Position numbers and translations under genes: made by a program. Of a stretch of 64,000 nucleotides of DNA, positions 56,076-63,729 are shown piece after piece. Each line of letters opens with the position of its first letter. The stretch's first letter is position 1. The DNA comes from DASRDR01 sp963812945 [NCBI: uncultured Candidatus Rokubacteria bacterium]. GTDB taxonomy: Bacteria > Methylomirabilota > Methylomirabilia > Rokubacteriales. Under the pieces are notes generated by a model, which had not been told where the DNA came from, ran no database searches, and was given only the letters and a program-made list of their open reading frames with translations. The stretch spans positions 384,762-448,761 of the forward strand of contig CAWEXD010000012.1 in the NCBI GenBank assembly GCA_963812945.1, in the 5' to 3' direction.

Positions 56076-56162
56076 CTGTGCGGGATCGCAGGGGTCGCCT
56101 GGTCGGATCCTGAGCGCCCGGTCCCGCACGACCCGCTGGGACGGATGGTCGAGGCGGTGCGT
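56076..56162 (+). pseudogene. Remnant N-terminus of an asparagine synthase / class II glutamine amidotransferase (AsnB or lasso-cyclase type)
   Basis: Frame +3 reads L-CGIAGVAWSDPERPV followed by DPLGRMVEAVR, a near-exact match to the start of AsnB-type proteins, where the first residue is Met and the Cys is the N-terminal nucleophile. Here the Met codon is CTG. GGAGGAGG stands about 9 bases upstream, so the ribosome-binding site survives. After MVEAVR the expected HRGPD motif is missing and the frame loses all similarity, within 115 bases of the RidA region. It is therefore a truncated relic. Confidence 0.65.
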
Positions 56163-56310
56163 TCGCCCGCGGGCCGGGTCTGGGTTCCGGGCCGTCGGTC
56201 TGACGCCATCGCGCCGGAAGGAGCGCCGATCGCGGCACCCACGCCACCACTTCCGCCGGGAGGCGCGCTAAGATGGCATGCTGAGCAACGACTCACGCGG
56301 AGGGGGGCCG

Positions 56311-56754
56311 ATGGAGCGGCGACATGTGTCGTTGACGACCGAGACGGCGAGAGGCATTCCCGGGCTCAGGGAGGCGGGGGTGCCGGCGGTGTTCTGCGAC
56401 GCGGTGCGCGTGGATCTCAGCGAGTGCACGCTGCTCTACATCTCGGGCCGGTTGTCGACCGACGCCCACGGCGAGGTCACGGGCTCGACCATGAGGGAGC
56501 AGACGCGAGGCGTGCTCGAGGGGATCAAGCGGATCGTCGAGCGCGAGGGCGGCACGATGGACGACATCGTCCGGGTGCGCGTGTTCGTGGTCGCGATCGA
56601 TCCGGACGCGCTCAAAGAAATCCACGGCGTCCGGAGCGAGTACTGGACGCCGGGGCGCTATCCCTCGAGCACGCTCGTCCAGGTGAGCGGGTTCGTCCGG
56701 CCGGGCGCGCTGATCGAGATCGACGCGGACGCCGTCCTGGCCCGCGGGAGGTGA
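56311..56754 (+). CDS. RidA family (YjgF/YER057c/UK114) protein
   Basis: 147 residues from the ATG at 56311, preceded by GGAGGGG; an ATG at 56278 has no such site. The fold is indicated by AVRVDLSECTLLYISGRLST, TREQTRGVLEGIKRIVEREG-like helix and FVRPGALIEIDADAV. The second half has HGVRSEYWTPGRYPSSTLVQV with the family's conserved Pro. RidA proteins hydrolyse reactive enamine/imine intermediates; this member's usual catalytic Arg (here after STLVQVSGFV) is not obvious, so another role is possible. Confidence 0.88.
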   Translation: MERRHVSLTTETARGIPGLREAGVPAVFCDAVRVDLSECTLLYISGRLSTDAHGEVTGSTMREQTRGVLEGIKRIVEREGGTMDDIVRVRVFVVAIDPDALKEIHGVRSEYWTPGRYPSSTLVQVSGFVRPGALIEIDADAVLARGR

Positions 56755-56864
56755 CGCGGCAGGATGATGCGACGAGCATGGCCGCTCGCGTCTCGGACGG
56801 CTCCGCCTGGCCCGCAAAATGAGCCCGGTAGCGCCTTCATTCCTCGTCTACAGGGAGACGCATC

Positions 56865-57314
56865 ATGCACCGGCTGATCGTGGCGATCTGTTCGCTGATC
56901 CTCGGAACGGGGCCCGTCGCGGCCTTCGCGCAGCCGGCTGGTGAGACCCAGAAGAAGCTGGAAGGGTCCTGGACGGCGACGCAGGCGGAGCGTGATGGCA
57001 AGGCCGCCGATGACGTCGTCGGGCATCGGCTCTCCTTCACCGCTAACCGGTTCCGGATCGAGTCCAAGGACGGCAAGCTCCTCTACGCGGGAACCGTCCG
57101 GGTGGACCCGAGCGCGAAGCCGGCGGCCATCGACTTCGCGCATACGGAAGGGACCGTGAAGGGGAAGGCGTGGAAGGGCATCTACGCCCTGGACGGCGAC
57201 ACGCTGAAGGTGTGCGACAACGCGCCGAACCTGGACAAGAGCCGGCCGACCGCGTTCGAGGCCAAGCGCGGGTCCGGGCATGTTCTGGTCACGTTCAAGC
57301 GCGCGAAGCCCTGA
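56865..57314 (+). CDS. Secreted TIGR03067-domain protein
   Basis: 149 residues with a signal peptide (to about AFAQ, residue 23). The TIGR03067 pattern is KKLEGSWTATQAERDGKAAD, GHRLSFTANRFRI, WKGIYALDGDTLKVCDN and RPTAFEAK. Such domains are common in planctomycetes and some soil phyla, with no known role. AGGGAG lies ahead of the ATG. Its stop is in frame with the flotillin-like fragment that follows, 57 bases downstream. Confidence 0.85.
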   Translation: MHRLIVAICSLILGTGPVAAFAQPAGETQKKLEGSWTATQAERDGKAADDVVGHRLSFTANRFRIESKDGKLLYAGTVRVDPSAKPAAIDFAHTEGTVKGKAWKGIYALDGDTLKVCDNAPNLDKSRPTAFEAKRGSGHVLVTFKRAKP

Positions 57315-57371
57315 ACGGCAATTGGCAACCAGATTCATGAAGACAGCTCCAGGAGCCTTGAGGCGGAGGGC

Positions 57372-57773
57372 ATGCGGCTCATGAACGAGGCCCAGAACCT
57401 CCTGACGCCCGAGGCGCGGCTGTCCGCCATGCGCATCCGGCTCATCGACAAGCTCGAGGGGATCGTCCGCGAGTCGGTGAAGCCGCTCGAGCGCATCGAG
57501 GGCATCCGGATCCTCCAGGTGGACGGCCTCGGCGGGGGCGGCGGCGGGCGGGGCGACGGGGGCAACGGCGGAAGCCTCGCCGACAACGTGGTGAACTCGG
57601 CGCTCCGGTTCCGGGCGCAGGCCCCGCTGGTGGACCAGCTCCTGCGGGAGATCGGGGTGGACGCGGGCGACGTCGGGAAGGCCGCGCGCGGCCTGCTCGA
57701 CCGCAGCCAGGCCGCGGCCTTGTCGCGGGGCGGCGAGGGCGAGGCCGGCTCCGGGCACGGCGAGCTGCCGTGA
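57372..57773 (+). pseudogene. C-terminal fragment of a flotillin-like (SPFH/YqiK-type) protein
   Basis: 133 residues match only the last part of flotillin-family proteins: LLTPEARLSAMRIRLIDKLE, GIVRESVKPLERIEGIRILQ and VDGL followed by a Gly-rich linker and a helical end. The SPFH domain and coiled coil are missing. Similarity (SLEAEGMRLMNEAQ) extends 15 bases upstream of the ATG and then breaks off, just after the TIGR03067 stop, which points to truncation of a longer gene. A GTGA overlap links it to the SRPBCC gene. It might still be translated as a short protein. Confidence 0.6.
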
Positions 57774-58207
57774 TCAAGGTCTACGTCTCGAGCGTGATCG
57801 ACGCCCCGGCGGACGCGGTCTGGGCGCAGATCCGCGACTTCAACGGGCTCCCGAAGTGGACGCCGTTCGTGGTCGAGTCGCGGATCGAGGGCGGGATGGC
57901 GCCCGACACCGTGGGCTGCGTGCGGAACCTCCGGGCGAAGGACGGCGGGGTCATCCGCGAGCAGCTCCTGACGCTCTCCGACTACGACTTCCAGCAGAGC
58001 TACTCGATCCTCGAATCCCCGATGGGCGTGGACAACTACGTGGCGACGCTCAAGCTCACGCCCGTGACCGACGGCGGCCGCACCTTCGCCGAATGGTGGG
58101 CCGAGTTCGACTGCGCGCCGGAGCGCGAGGGAGAGCTGGCCCAGAGCATCGGCCAGGGGGTGTTCCAGACGGCCTTCGACGCGCTGAAAAACACGTTCCG
58201 GCGCTAG
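57770..58207 (+). CDS. SRPBCC family (polyketide cyclase/START-like) protein
   Basis: 145 residues from a GTG that overlaps the flotillin-like fragment. VSSVIDAPADAVWAQIRDFN is the family's opening; later VTDGGRTFAEWWAEFDCAPE and FDALKNTFRR complete the helix-grip fold, which binds hydrophobic ligands. It is closely similar to the N-terminal half of the fusion at 60171-61643 (REQLLTLSDYDF against REQLLALSDREH), so the two arose by duplication. Ligand is unknown. Confidence 0.88.
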   Translation: MIKVYVSSVIDAPADAVWAQIRDFNGLPKWTPFVVESRIEGGMAPDTVGCVRNLRAKDGGVIREQLLTLSDYDFQQSYSILESPMGVDNYVATLKLTPVTDGGRTFAEWWAEFDCAPEREGELAQSIGQGVFQTAFDALKNTFRR

Positions 58208-58246
58208 CGCCGTGGCCGGCTGCGTCGCATCCTTCTCGGGGGCCGC

Positions 58247-59245
58247 ATGAAGCTCGAGGGCCGGGTCGTCGTCGAGGAGTTCGACTGCGAGGCGCTGAAG
58301 GGCAACCCGCTCGGCGACCCGCACCAGCGGTCCGTTCCCATCTATCTCCCCCCGGGGTACGAGCGCGGCGACCGCCGGTATCCGGTCATCTACTGGATCC
58401 ACGGCTGGGGCGGCACCGGGCTGCGGGAGACCAACCTCAACCCCTGGATCCCGTCGCTCCCCGAGCTCATCGACCGGGTGATCCGGGATGGCGCGCCGCC
58501 GGCGATCCTGGTGATGGCCGACGTCTACACGGCCTACGGCCACAGCCAGTGCGTCAACTCCTCGGCGACCGGCCGGTACGAGGACGCGGTCAAGGAGCTC
58601 GTCGCCCACGTGGACGCCCGCCATCGCACGCTGCCCTCGCGGGACCACCGCGGCCTGGACGGGAAGTCCAGCGGCGGCTACGCGGCCCTGGTCCTGGCCA
58701 TGCGGAACCCCCAGATCTTCGGGGCCGCCGCCTCCCACAGCGGCGACATGTACTTCGAGGCGGCCTACAAGGTGGACTTCTGGCGCGCCGCGGACACGCT
58801 CAGGAAGCACGGGGGGCTCGACGGATACCTCCGGGCCTGGCGCGAGGCGCCCAAGAAGACGGACGAGCTGGTCCGGCCGATGGTGACGGTCGTCTGCATG
58901 GCCATGGCCTATTCGCCGAACCCCCAGCGCCCGCACGGGTTCGATCTGCCGTTCGATCCGGAGACCGGAGAGATCGATGAGGCCGTGTGGGCGCGCTGGC
59001 TCACGTGGGACCCGGTCCTCATGGCGGAGCGGTACGCGGAGAGCCTGCGCACCCTGCGTCTGATCTACATCGAGTGTGGCAGCCGGGACCAGTACAACCT
59101 CCACCACGGCGCGCGCATCCTTCGGGGCCGGCTGGCGCAGCTGGGGATCCGCCACGAGTACCAGGAGTTCGACGACGACCACACGGCGGTGAACTACCGC
59201 TACGTGGAGTCGCTCCGCCGCCTCTGCACCGTGCTCCAGGCGTGA
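58247..59245 (+). CDS. Esterase-D-like alpha/beta hydrolase (PF00756 type)
   Basis: A 332-residue hydrolase with VPIYLPPGYERGDRRYPVIY and IHGWGG near the N-terminus. The nucleophile elbow is GKSSGGYAAL (G-x-S-x-G) and the C-terminal DDDHTAVNYRY supplies the catalytic His. No signal peptide is seen, so it should be cytosolic. Family members cleave esters such as ferulates, S-formylglutathione or enterobactin; the substrate here is not clear. It is 39 bases behind the SRPBCC gene. Confidence 0.85.
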   Translation: MKLEGRVVVEEFDCEALKGNPLGDPHQRSVPIYLPPGYERGDRRYPVIYWIHGWGGTGLRETNLNPWIPSLPELIDRVIRDGAPPAILVMADVYTAYGHSQCVNSSATGRYEDAVKELVAHVDARHRTLPSRDHRGLDGKSSGGYAALVLAMRNPQIFGAAASHSGDMYFEAAYKVDFWRAADTLRKHGGLDGYLRAWREAPKKTDELVRPMVTVVCMAMAYSPNPQRPHGFDLPFDPETGEIDEAVWARWLTWDPVLMAERYAESLRTLRLIYIECGSRDQYNLHHGARILRGRLAQLGIRHEYQEFDDDHTAVNYRYVESLRRLCTVLQA

Positions 59246-59299
59246 CCGGCCGAGCGGGACCGGTGAGCGCCGGCGTCCGCGGTATGCTGGGACTGTTCC

Positions 59300-60142
59300 A
59301 TGAAGAAAGTCACCCCTGGCGATGCACCGGCGTCCCGCGCGGCCAAGCGGCCGGCGAGATCGACGTCTCGGGCCGCCGAGCTCCCGGACCTGAGCCAGTA
59401 CGGCCGCCTGGCCGAGTACAACCGGAAGCGCCACTTCGGCGTCACGCCCGAGCCACCGGGAACCGCCCGGACCCGGGAGACGGGGCGCCCGCTCGAGTTC
59501 GTCGTCCAGAAGCACCGGGCGACCCAGCTCCACTACGACTTCCGCCTCGAGCACCGCGGCGTCATGCTCTCGTGGGCGGTCCCCAAGGGCCCGTCCCCCG
59601 ATCCGTCCGTGAAGCGGCTGGCGATGGAGACCGAGCCGCACCCGATGGACTACAACCAGTTCGAGGGCGTCATCCCCGAGGGAGAGTACGGCGGCGGGAC
59701 GGTGATGATCTGGGACAAGGGGATCTGGGCGCCGATCGCCCAGGACCGGCTCGGGGACGAGAGCGACGTCGACCGCCAGCTCGAGAAGGGGGACCTCAAG
59801 TTCGTGATCCTGGGCGAGAAGCTCGCGGGCTCGTGGGTGCTGGTGCGCACGCGCGGCACCCGGCAATGGCTCCTCATCAAGCACAAGGACGACTACGCGA
59901 GCGGGGAGGACCTCACGGTCTCGAAGCCGCTGTCGGTCGTGTCGGGCCGCTCCCTGGCCGAGATCGGGCGCGCCGCCGGCGCCAGTCCGCGTCAGCTCCA
60001 GCAGGCCGCCGCCGCCGATCCGGTCATCGCGCCGCCGGTGGTCCCGGCCCGGCGAACCGCGGCCTCGTCGCGGCGGCGGGCGGCCGCCCCATCCCGGCCG
60101 CGGCGCTCCGCGCCGGGCAAGGCGGCGTCGCGCGCGTCCTGA
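59300..60142 (+). CDS. Stand-alone LigD-type 3'-phosphoesterase
   Basis: 280 residues with the DNA ligase D phosphoesterase domain at about 35-195. FVVQKHRATQLHYDFRLEHR holds metal and catalytic residues H72, H78, D80 and R82, and HPMDYNQFEGVIPEGEYGGG follows. It removes 3'-terminal ribonucleotides and phosphates at breaks in NHEJ-type repair. The polymerase and ligase domains are absent. The C-terminus is a basic Ala/Arg/Pro tail (about 215-280), possibly DNA-binding. No Ku gene is in the window. Confidence 0.9.
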   Translation: MKKVTPGDAPASRAAKRPARSTSRAAELPDLSQYGRLAEYNRKRHFGVTPEPPGTARTRETGRPLEFVVQKHRATQLHYDFRLEHRGVMLSWAVPKGPSPDPSVKRLAMETEPHPMDYNQFEGVIPEGEYGGGTVMIWDKGIWAPIAQDRLGDESDVDRQLEKGDLKFVILGEKLAGSWVLVRTRGTRQWLLIKHKDDYASGEDLTVSKPLSVVSGRSLAEIGRAAGASPRQLQQAAAADPVIAPPVVPARRTAASSRRRAAAPSRPRRSAPGKAASRAS

Positions 60143-60170
60143 CGGGGCTGAGCTCGCCCGTGCGCCTCCG

Positions 60171-61643
60171 ATGATCCGCGTCACCCGCTCCGCGGTCATC
60201 GACGCGCCGATCGAGCGGGTGTGGGCCGTCCTCCGAGACTTCAACAGCCACACCGCGTGGCACCCAGTCGTGGCCGAGTCGGAGATCGAGGGCGGCGAGC
60301 CATCGGATCAGGTCGGCTGCGTCCGGCGGTTCACCTTGCGGGACGGGAACCGCATCCGCGAGCAGCTCCTCGCGCTCTCCGACCGGGAGCACATCTCCGC
60401 CTACTGCATCCTCGACGCGACCGTGCCGCTCCAGCGCTACGTGGCCACCGTCCAGCTGAAGCGCGTGACGGACGGCGACCGCACGTTCTGGCACTGGCAG
60501 TCCACCTTCGACACCCCGCGGGGTCGCGAGCGCGAGCTGGCCGACATGGTCGGCACCGGGGTCTACGAGGGCGGCTTCGAGGGGCTGCGCACGTACCTCC
60601 GACGCGAGCGCCAGGCGCCCGGCCGCCCGGCGGCGGGCTCGCGCGCGGCCGGGACGCCGGAGAGCCTGCCGACCCAGGGCGTCGTGGCCACGGCCTTCGG
60701 CGGGCCCGAGGTCCTGCGCTACCAGCCGCTCGTCGCGCGGCGGCCCGGGCCGGGCGAGGTGCGGATCCGGCAGACGGCCGTCGGCGTCAACTACGTCGAC
60801 GTCTACGTGCGGTCAGGACTCTACCGGATGATCGAACCGCCGGCCCCCCTCGGCATGGAAGCGGCCGGCGTCGTGGTCGACGTGGGCGACGGCGTCGCGC
60901 ATCTCCTCCCCGGCGACCGGGTCGCCTACGCCTGCGCGCCGGTCGGGGCCTACGTCGGCGTGCGCACGATGCCGGCCGATCAGGTCGTCGTGCTCCCGGA
61001 CGACGTGGACGACGAGACCGCGGCCATGCTGATGCTCAAGGGCATGACCGCCGCCTACCTGCTCCATCGCACGCATCGCGTGCGGGCGGACGAGACGGTG
61101 CTGGTCCACGCCGCGGCCGGCGGCGTCGGGCTCCTGCTCTGCCAGTGGGCGAGAGCGCTCGGGGCCAGGGTCATCGGCACCGTCTCGAGCGAGGACAAGG
61201 CCCGCATTGCGCGCGCGAACGGCTGCGAGCTCCCCCTCGTGGCCGGGGACTACCGGTTCGCGCCCGCGGTCAAGGCCGCCACCGGCGGCCGCGGCGCGGA
61301 CGTGATCTACGACGGGCTCGGCCGGGCGGCCATGGAGGAGAATCTCGAGGCGCTCGCGCTCTGCGGTCACTGGGTGAGCTACGGTCAGGCGAGCGGCCCG
61401 CTCTCCCCGATCGCCCCCGAGGCCCTGGCCCAGAAGTCGGTGACGCTCAGCCGGCCGGTGCTCTTCCACTACACCGCCGAGCGGGCCGCGCTCGACGCGA
61501 TCGCGCGGCAGACCTTCGAGGCCCTCCGCGCCGGCGTGATCCGGGTGGAAGGGCGGCACCGGTATCCGCTGGCCGCCGCGGCCGAGGCGCATCGCGACCT
61601 GGAGGGGCGCCGCACCACCGGCCCGCTCGTGCTCCTGCCCTGA
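60171..61643 (+). CDS. SRPBCC domain fused to an MDR-family quinone oxidoreductase
   Basis: This 490-residue protein joins two domains. Residues 1-148 are SRPBCC (VIDAPIERVWAVLRDFNSHT). After an Arg/Ala/Gly linker, residues 168-490 are a quinone-oxidoreductase-type medium-chain dehydrogenase/reductase: TAFGGPEVLRYQ, VGVNYVDVYVRSGLY, and the NADPH motif HAAAGGVGLLLCQWA. No zinc ligands are seen, as expected for QOR. The linker (AAGSRAAG) shows no stop or frameshift. The N-terminal half may feed or bind a hydrophobic substrate for reduction; that is inference. It lies 28 bases behind the LigD-type gene. Confidence 0.88.
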   Translation: MIRVTRSAVIDAPIERVWAVLRDFNSHTAWHPVVAESEIEGGEPSDQVGCVRRFTLRDGNRIREQLLALSDREHISAYCILDATVPLQRYVATVQLKRVTDGDRTFWHWQSTFDTPRGRERELADMVGTGVYEGGFEGLRTYLRRERQAPGRPAAGSRAAGTPESLPTQGVVATAFGGPEVLRYQPLVARRPGPGEVRIRQTAVGVNYVDVYVRSGLYRMIEPPAPLGMEAAGVVVDVGDGVAHLLPGDRVAYACAPVGAYVGVRTMPADQVVVLPDDVDDETAAMLMLKGMTAAYLLHRTHRVRADETVLVHAAAGGVGLLLCQWARALGARVIGTVSSEDKARIARANGCELPLVAGDYRFAPAVKAATGGRGADVIYDGLGRAAMEENLEALALCGHWVSYGQASGPLSPIAPEALAQKSVTLSRPVLFHYTAERAALDAIARQTFEALRAGVIRVEGRHRYPLAAAAEAHRDLEGRRTTGPLVLLP

Positions 61644-61734
61644 ACGAGGAACGTCGCCGCATGTGGCTCGACGGTCGGCCGACCGCCGACGCCGGCCGAG
61701 CGCGTTGTCCGGTGCGCGCAGCGTGCGGTTGGCG

Positions 61735-62484
61735 TCAGCGCGTCCGGGCAGACACGAGGAAGACGCGCGTGAGAACCCCGCTGCCGGCGCTACCCGTCTC
61801 CGCCAGGTTCCACAGCCGCAGGAGCTGACGGATCACCCGCCACAGCGCGATCCGCAGCCGCGAGGCCACGCCGCGCGCGACCGGACCCATCTCGCGGCAC
61901 TCGACGGCGGTGAATCCGGTGAGCTCGAGCAGCTGGGCGAGCAGCCGCGGGGTGAAGCAGGTCTCGTGGGTGAAGTCGCCGTAGCGCACCGCGCCGGCGA
62001 ACGGGCTCTCCCCGTTGGGCGTCTGCAGCACGAGCCGGCCGCCGGGCCGCAACGCGCCGTGACACGCCTCGAGGAAGTCGAGCACCTCGTCTTTCGTGAA
62101 GTGCTCGACGATGTCGAGCCCGGTGAGGAGATCGAAGTGCCGCGGGTGCGCGCGAAGGAACGCCACGAGATCGCCCACCTCGACCTGCGCCGCGTGGTGC
62201 CGCGCGAGCTCGACCTGCTCCGCGCTGGCGTCCACGCCGTGCACGTCGCGGTAGCCGCGGCGGGCGAAGAAGCGCAGCAGCCAGCCCGGCCCGCAGGCGA
62301 CGTCGGCGATCGCGGCGTCGCGCGATTCGGGCAGCCAGCCGGCGAGATAGACGTCGTAGGCGCCGCCCCAGCGGTCGATCGCCGCCTCGTCCACGGCGAC
62401 GGTGCCCGCCTTGAAGATCGAGGCATAGCGCTGATAGACCCGCTGGCGGTACCCGCTTTGCTCGTCCACGGGAAGATCGCTCAT
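61735..62484 (-). CDS. Class I SAM-dependent methyltransferase (Methyltransf_23 type)
   Basis: A 249-residue methyltransferase. Motif I is AIADVACGPGWLLRFFARRG, motif II DVHGVDASAEQVE and the later FDLLTGLDIVEHF and LRPGGRLVLQTPN. It ends in a basic helix (LRIALWRVIRQLLRLW), possibly membrane-associated. Such genes are common in polysaccharide clusters. It is convergent with the SRPBCC-MDR fusion. Confidence 0.87.
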   Translation of the reverse strand: MSDLPVDEQSGYRQRVYQRYASIFKAGTVAVDEAAIDRWGGAYDVYLAGWLPESRDAAIADVACGPGWLLRFFARRGYRDVHGVDASAEQVELARHHAAQVEVGDLVAFLRAHPRHFDLLTGLDIVEHFTKDEVLDFLEACHGALRPGGRLVLQTPNGESPFAGAVRYGDFTHETCFTPRLLAQLLELTGFTAVECREMGPVARGVASRLRIALWRVIRQLLRLWNLAETGSAGSGVLTRVFLVSARTR

Positions 62485-62713
62485 GGCGGTTGCCGGAGCA
62501 CGGCGACGATCGGCTCCGCAGCACCGCCGTCCCGCAGCGAGGGTGTCCGGACTTCCCCGCCGCGCGTGGCCATCACCTCGCGCGTCCGCGGGGCGGGTGG
62601 ACCAGCCCCCATGGGACCCGACCGAGAAGGTACGCTACGCCACATCCCGCCGGCACCACGCCCCCCATGACAGCGTGTAGCGGTGAACGTCCCTGTGCTC
62701 CAGGTATTGCTCT
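62485..62713. other. Intergenic region at the composition boundary
   Basis: This 229-base gap separates the GC-rich methyltransferase gene from the less GC-rich genes to the right. I see no ORF with coding character, no insertion-sequence ends and no tRNA. It is the likely position of the composition change. Confidence 0.4.
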
Positions 62714-63649
62714 TCACTCGGTCACTTCGAGATAAGTCGACGACGGATAGTGGCCCGTCGTGACCCTCAGGCCGTCCCGGTCTTCGCGGGGCCGGTAGTT
62801 GGGCAGGCATTGACCCAATTCGGCTCGGCGGGCGTAGTGCAGCAGTGACAGTGAGGCGAGGATGCGCGTCTTCCGATTGAACGCCAAGTAGGCGTGCAGC
62901 AGGGCCGTTTCATGCCAGAAAAACAACGCCCCATTGAGCAGGTCGCTGGAGTAGTCGTACGGGAACCAGATGTCGTGGAAGTGGACTCGCGCCCCGGCGG
63001 GCAACCGCGGCAACAACTCCAGGATAATGCGAGTGACCTCGCCCGCAGGCCCCAGCGTGTGCGTCGAATCGACGAAGAACAGGTCGCCCGACGCCATTCC
63101 AGACAGGAAGCCGGAGTCGAGTTCTTCGACAGGCTGCGGGACAAGCGTGATCACGCCCGCAGCCGCTGCGGTCTTGAGAAAGTCGTTTGGATACGGTTCG
63201 ACGCAGGTGATTGCCGGCCGGTACCCAGCCTCGTTGGCGGCTAACAAGCACACGGCGGTGGAGACGCCACAGCCGACTTGGATGATCCGGGCAGGTCGCT
63301 GCGCGGCGACGAACGCAAACAGAAAGTCGGCCTCGGTCGGACCGTAGCCAACCGCGCCATTGCGTTGGCACGCCAAGTCGAAGATGTCGCCGACGGCAAC
63401 ACGGCGGCGGAGGTCGTCCGCCATGACGGACCGCACGAACGCCAATTGCGCGTCGGGATCAGCGCCGGCAACGCCGATCAACGAATACGGCTTGCGCCAG
63501 TGTTCGGTGCGACGAAGCTTGCGGAGATCGGGAATCTCAGAGTAGAAATGTCTCGGCAGTACGTCATATCCGAGCCACTGGCCCAGCGAAAAGCCGCGCG
63601 CCATCAGACCCTTGACGGCATTCTTGACGCCGCGGATCACGGCACGCAC
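62714..63649 (-). CDS. Class I SAM-dependent methyltransferase (Methyltransf_24-like)
   Basis: 311 residues from a GTG at 63649. The N-terminus (about 1-100) is a helical region typical of surface-polysaccharide methyltransferases. Motif I is ARIIQVGCGVSTAVCLLAAN, then CVEPYPND, LFFVDSTHTLGPAGEV and VHFHDIWFPYDYS. Base composition by eye is clearly less GC-rich, with more A/T third positions, than the genes to its left, so it may mark the edge of a horizontally acquired region. No convincing ribosome-binding site was found. Confidence 0.82.
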   Translation of the reverse strand: MRAVIRGVKNAVKGLMARGFSLGQWLGYDVLPRHFYSEIPDLRKLRRTEHWRKPYSLIGVAGADPDAQLAFVRSVMADDLRRRVAVGDIFDLACQRNGAVGYGPTEADFLFAFVAAQRPARIIQVGCGVSTAVCLLAANEAGYRPAITCVEPYPNDFLKTAAAAGVITLVPQPVEELDSGFLSGMASGDLFFVDSTHTLGPAGEVTRIILELLPRLPAGARVHFHDIWFPYDYSSDLLNGALFFWHETALLHAYLAFNRKTRILASLSLLHYARRAELGQCLPNYRPREDRDGLRVTTGHYPSSTYLEVTE

Positions 63650-63729
63650 CTCGAATCTAGATATGATGGGTGATCAGCATTTCCCCACGCTTCCTGTCAG
63701 GGTGTCACCTTGCTGATTGTTGACGATCA

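Larger units (their letters stand above)
55975..56310. other. 336-base region between peptide gene and ridA
   Basis: It holds the control region of the 34-residue peptide (minus strand) and the AsnB-like remnant (plus strand, 56076-56162). From 56163 to about 56265 I see no coding similarity. TAAGAT at 56269-56274 is a possible -10 for ridA, with GGAGGGG before its ATG. Confidence 0.45.

Noticed and set aside
56046-56822. Plus-strand frame of about 258 codons covering the AsnB-like start and the RidA gene
   Set aside because: Only the first 29 or so codons after CTG 56076 resemble AsnB; the rest is out of frame with RidA and lacks similarity. I kept just the remnant.
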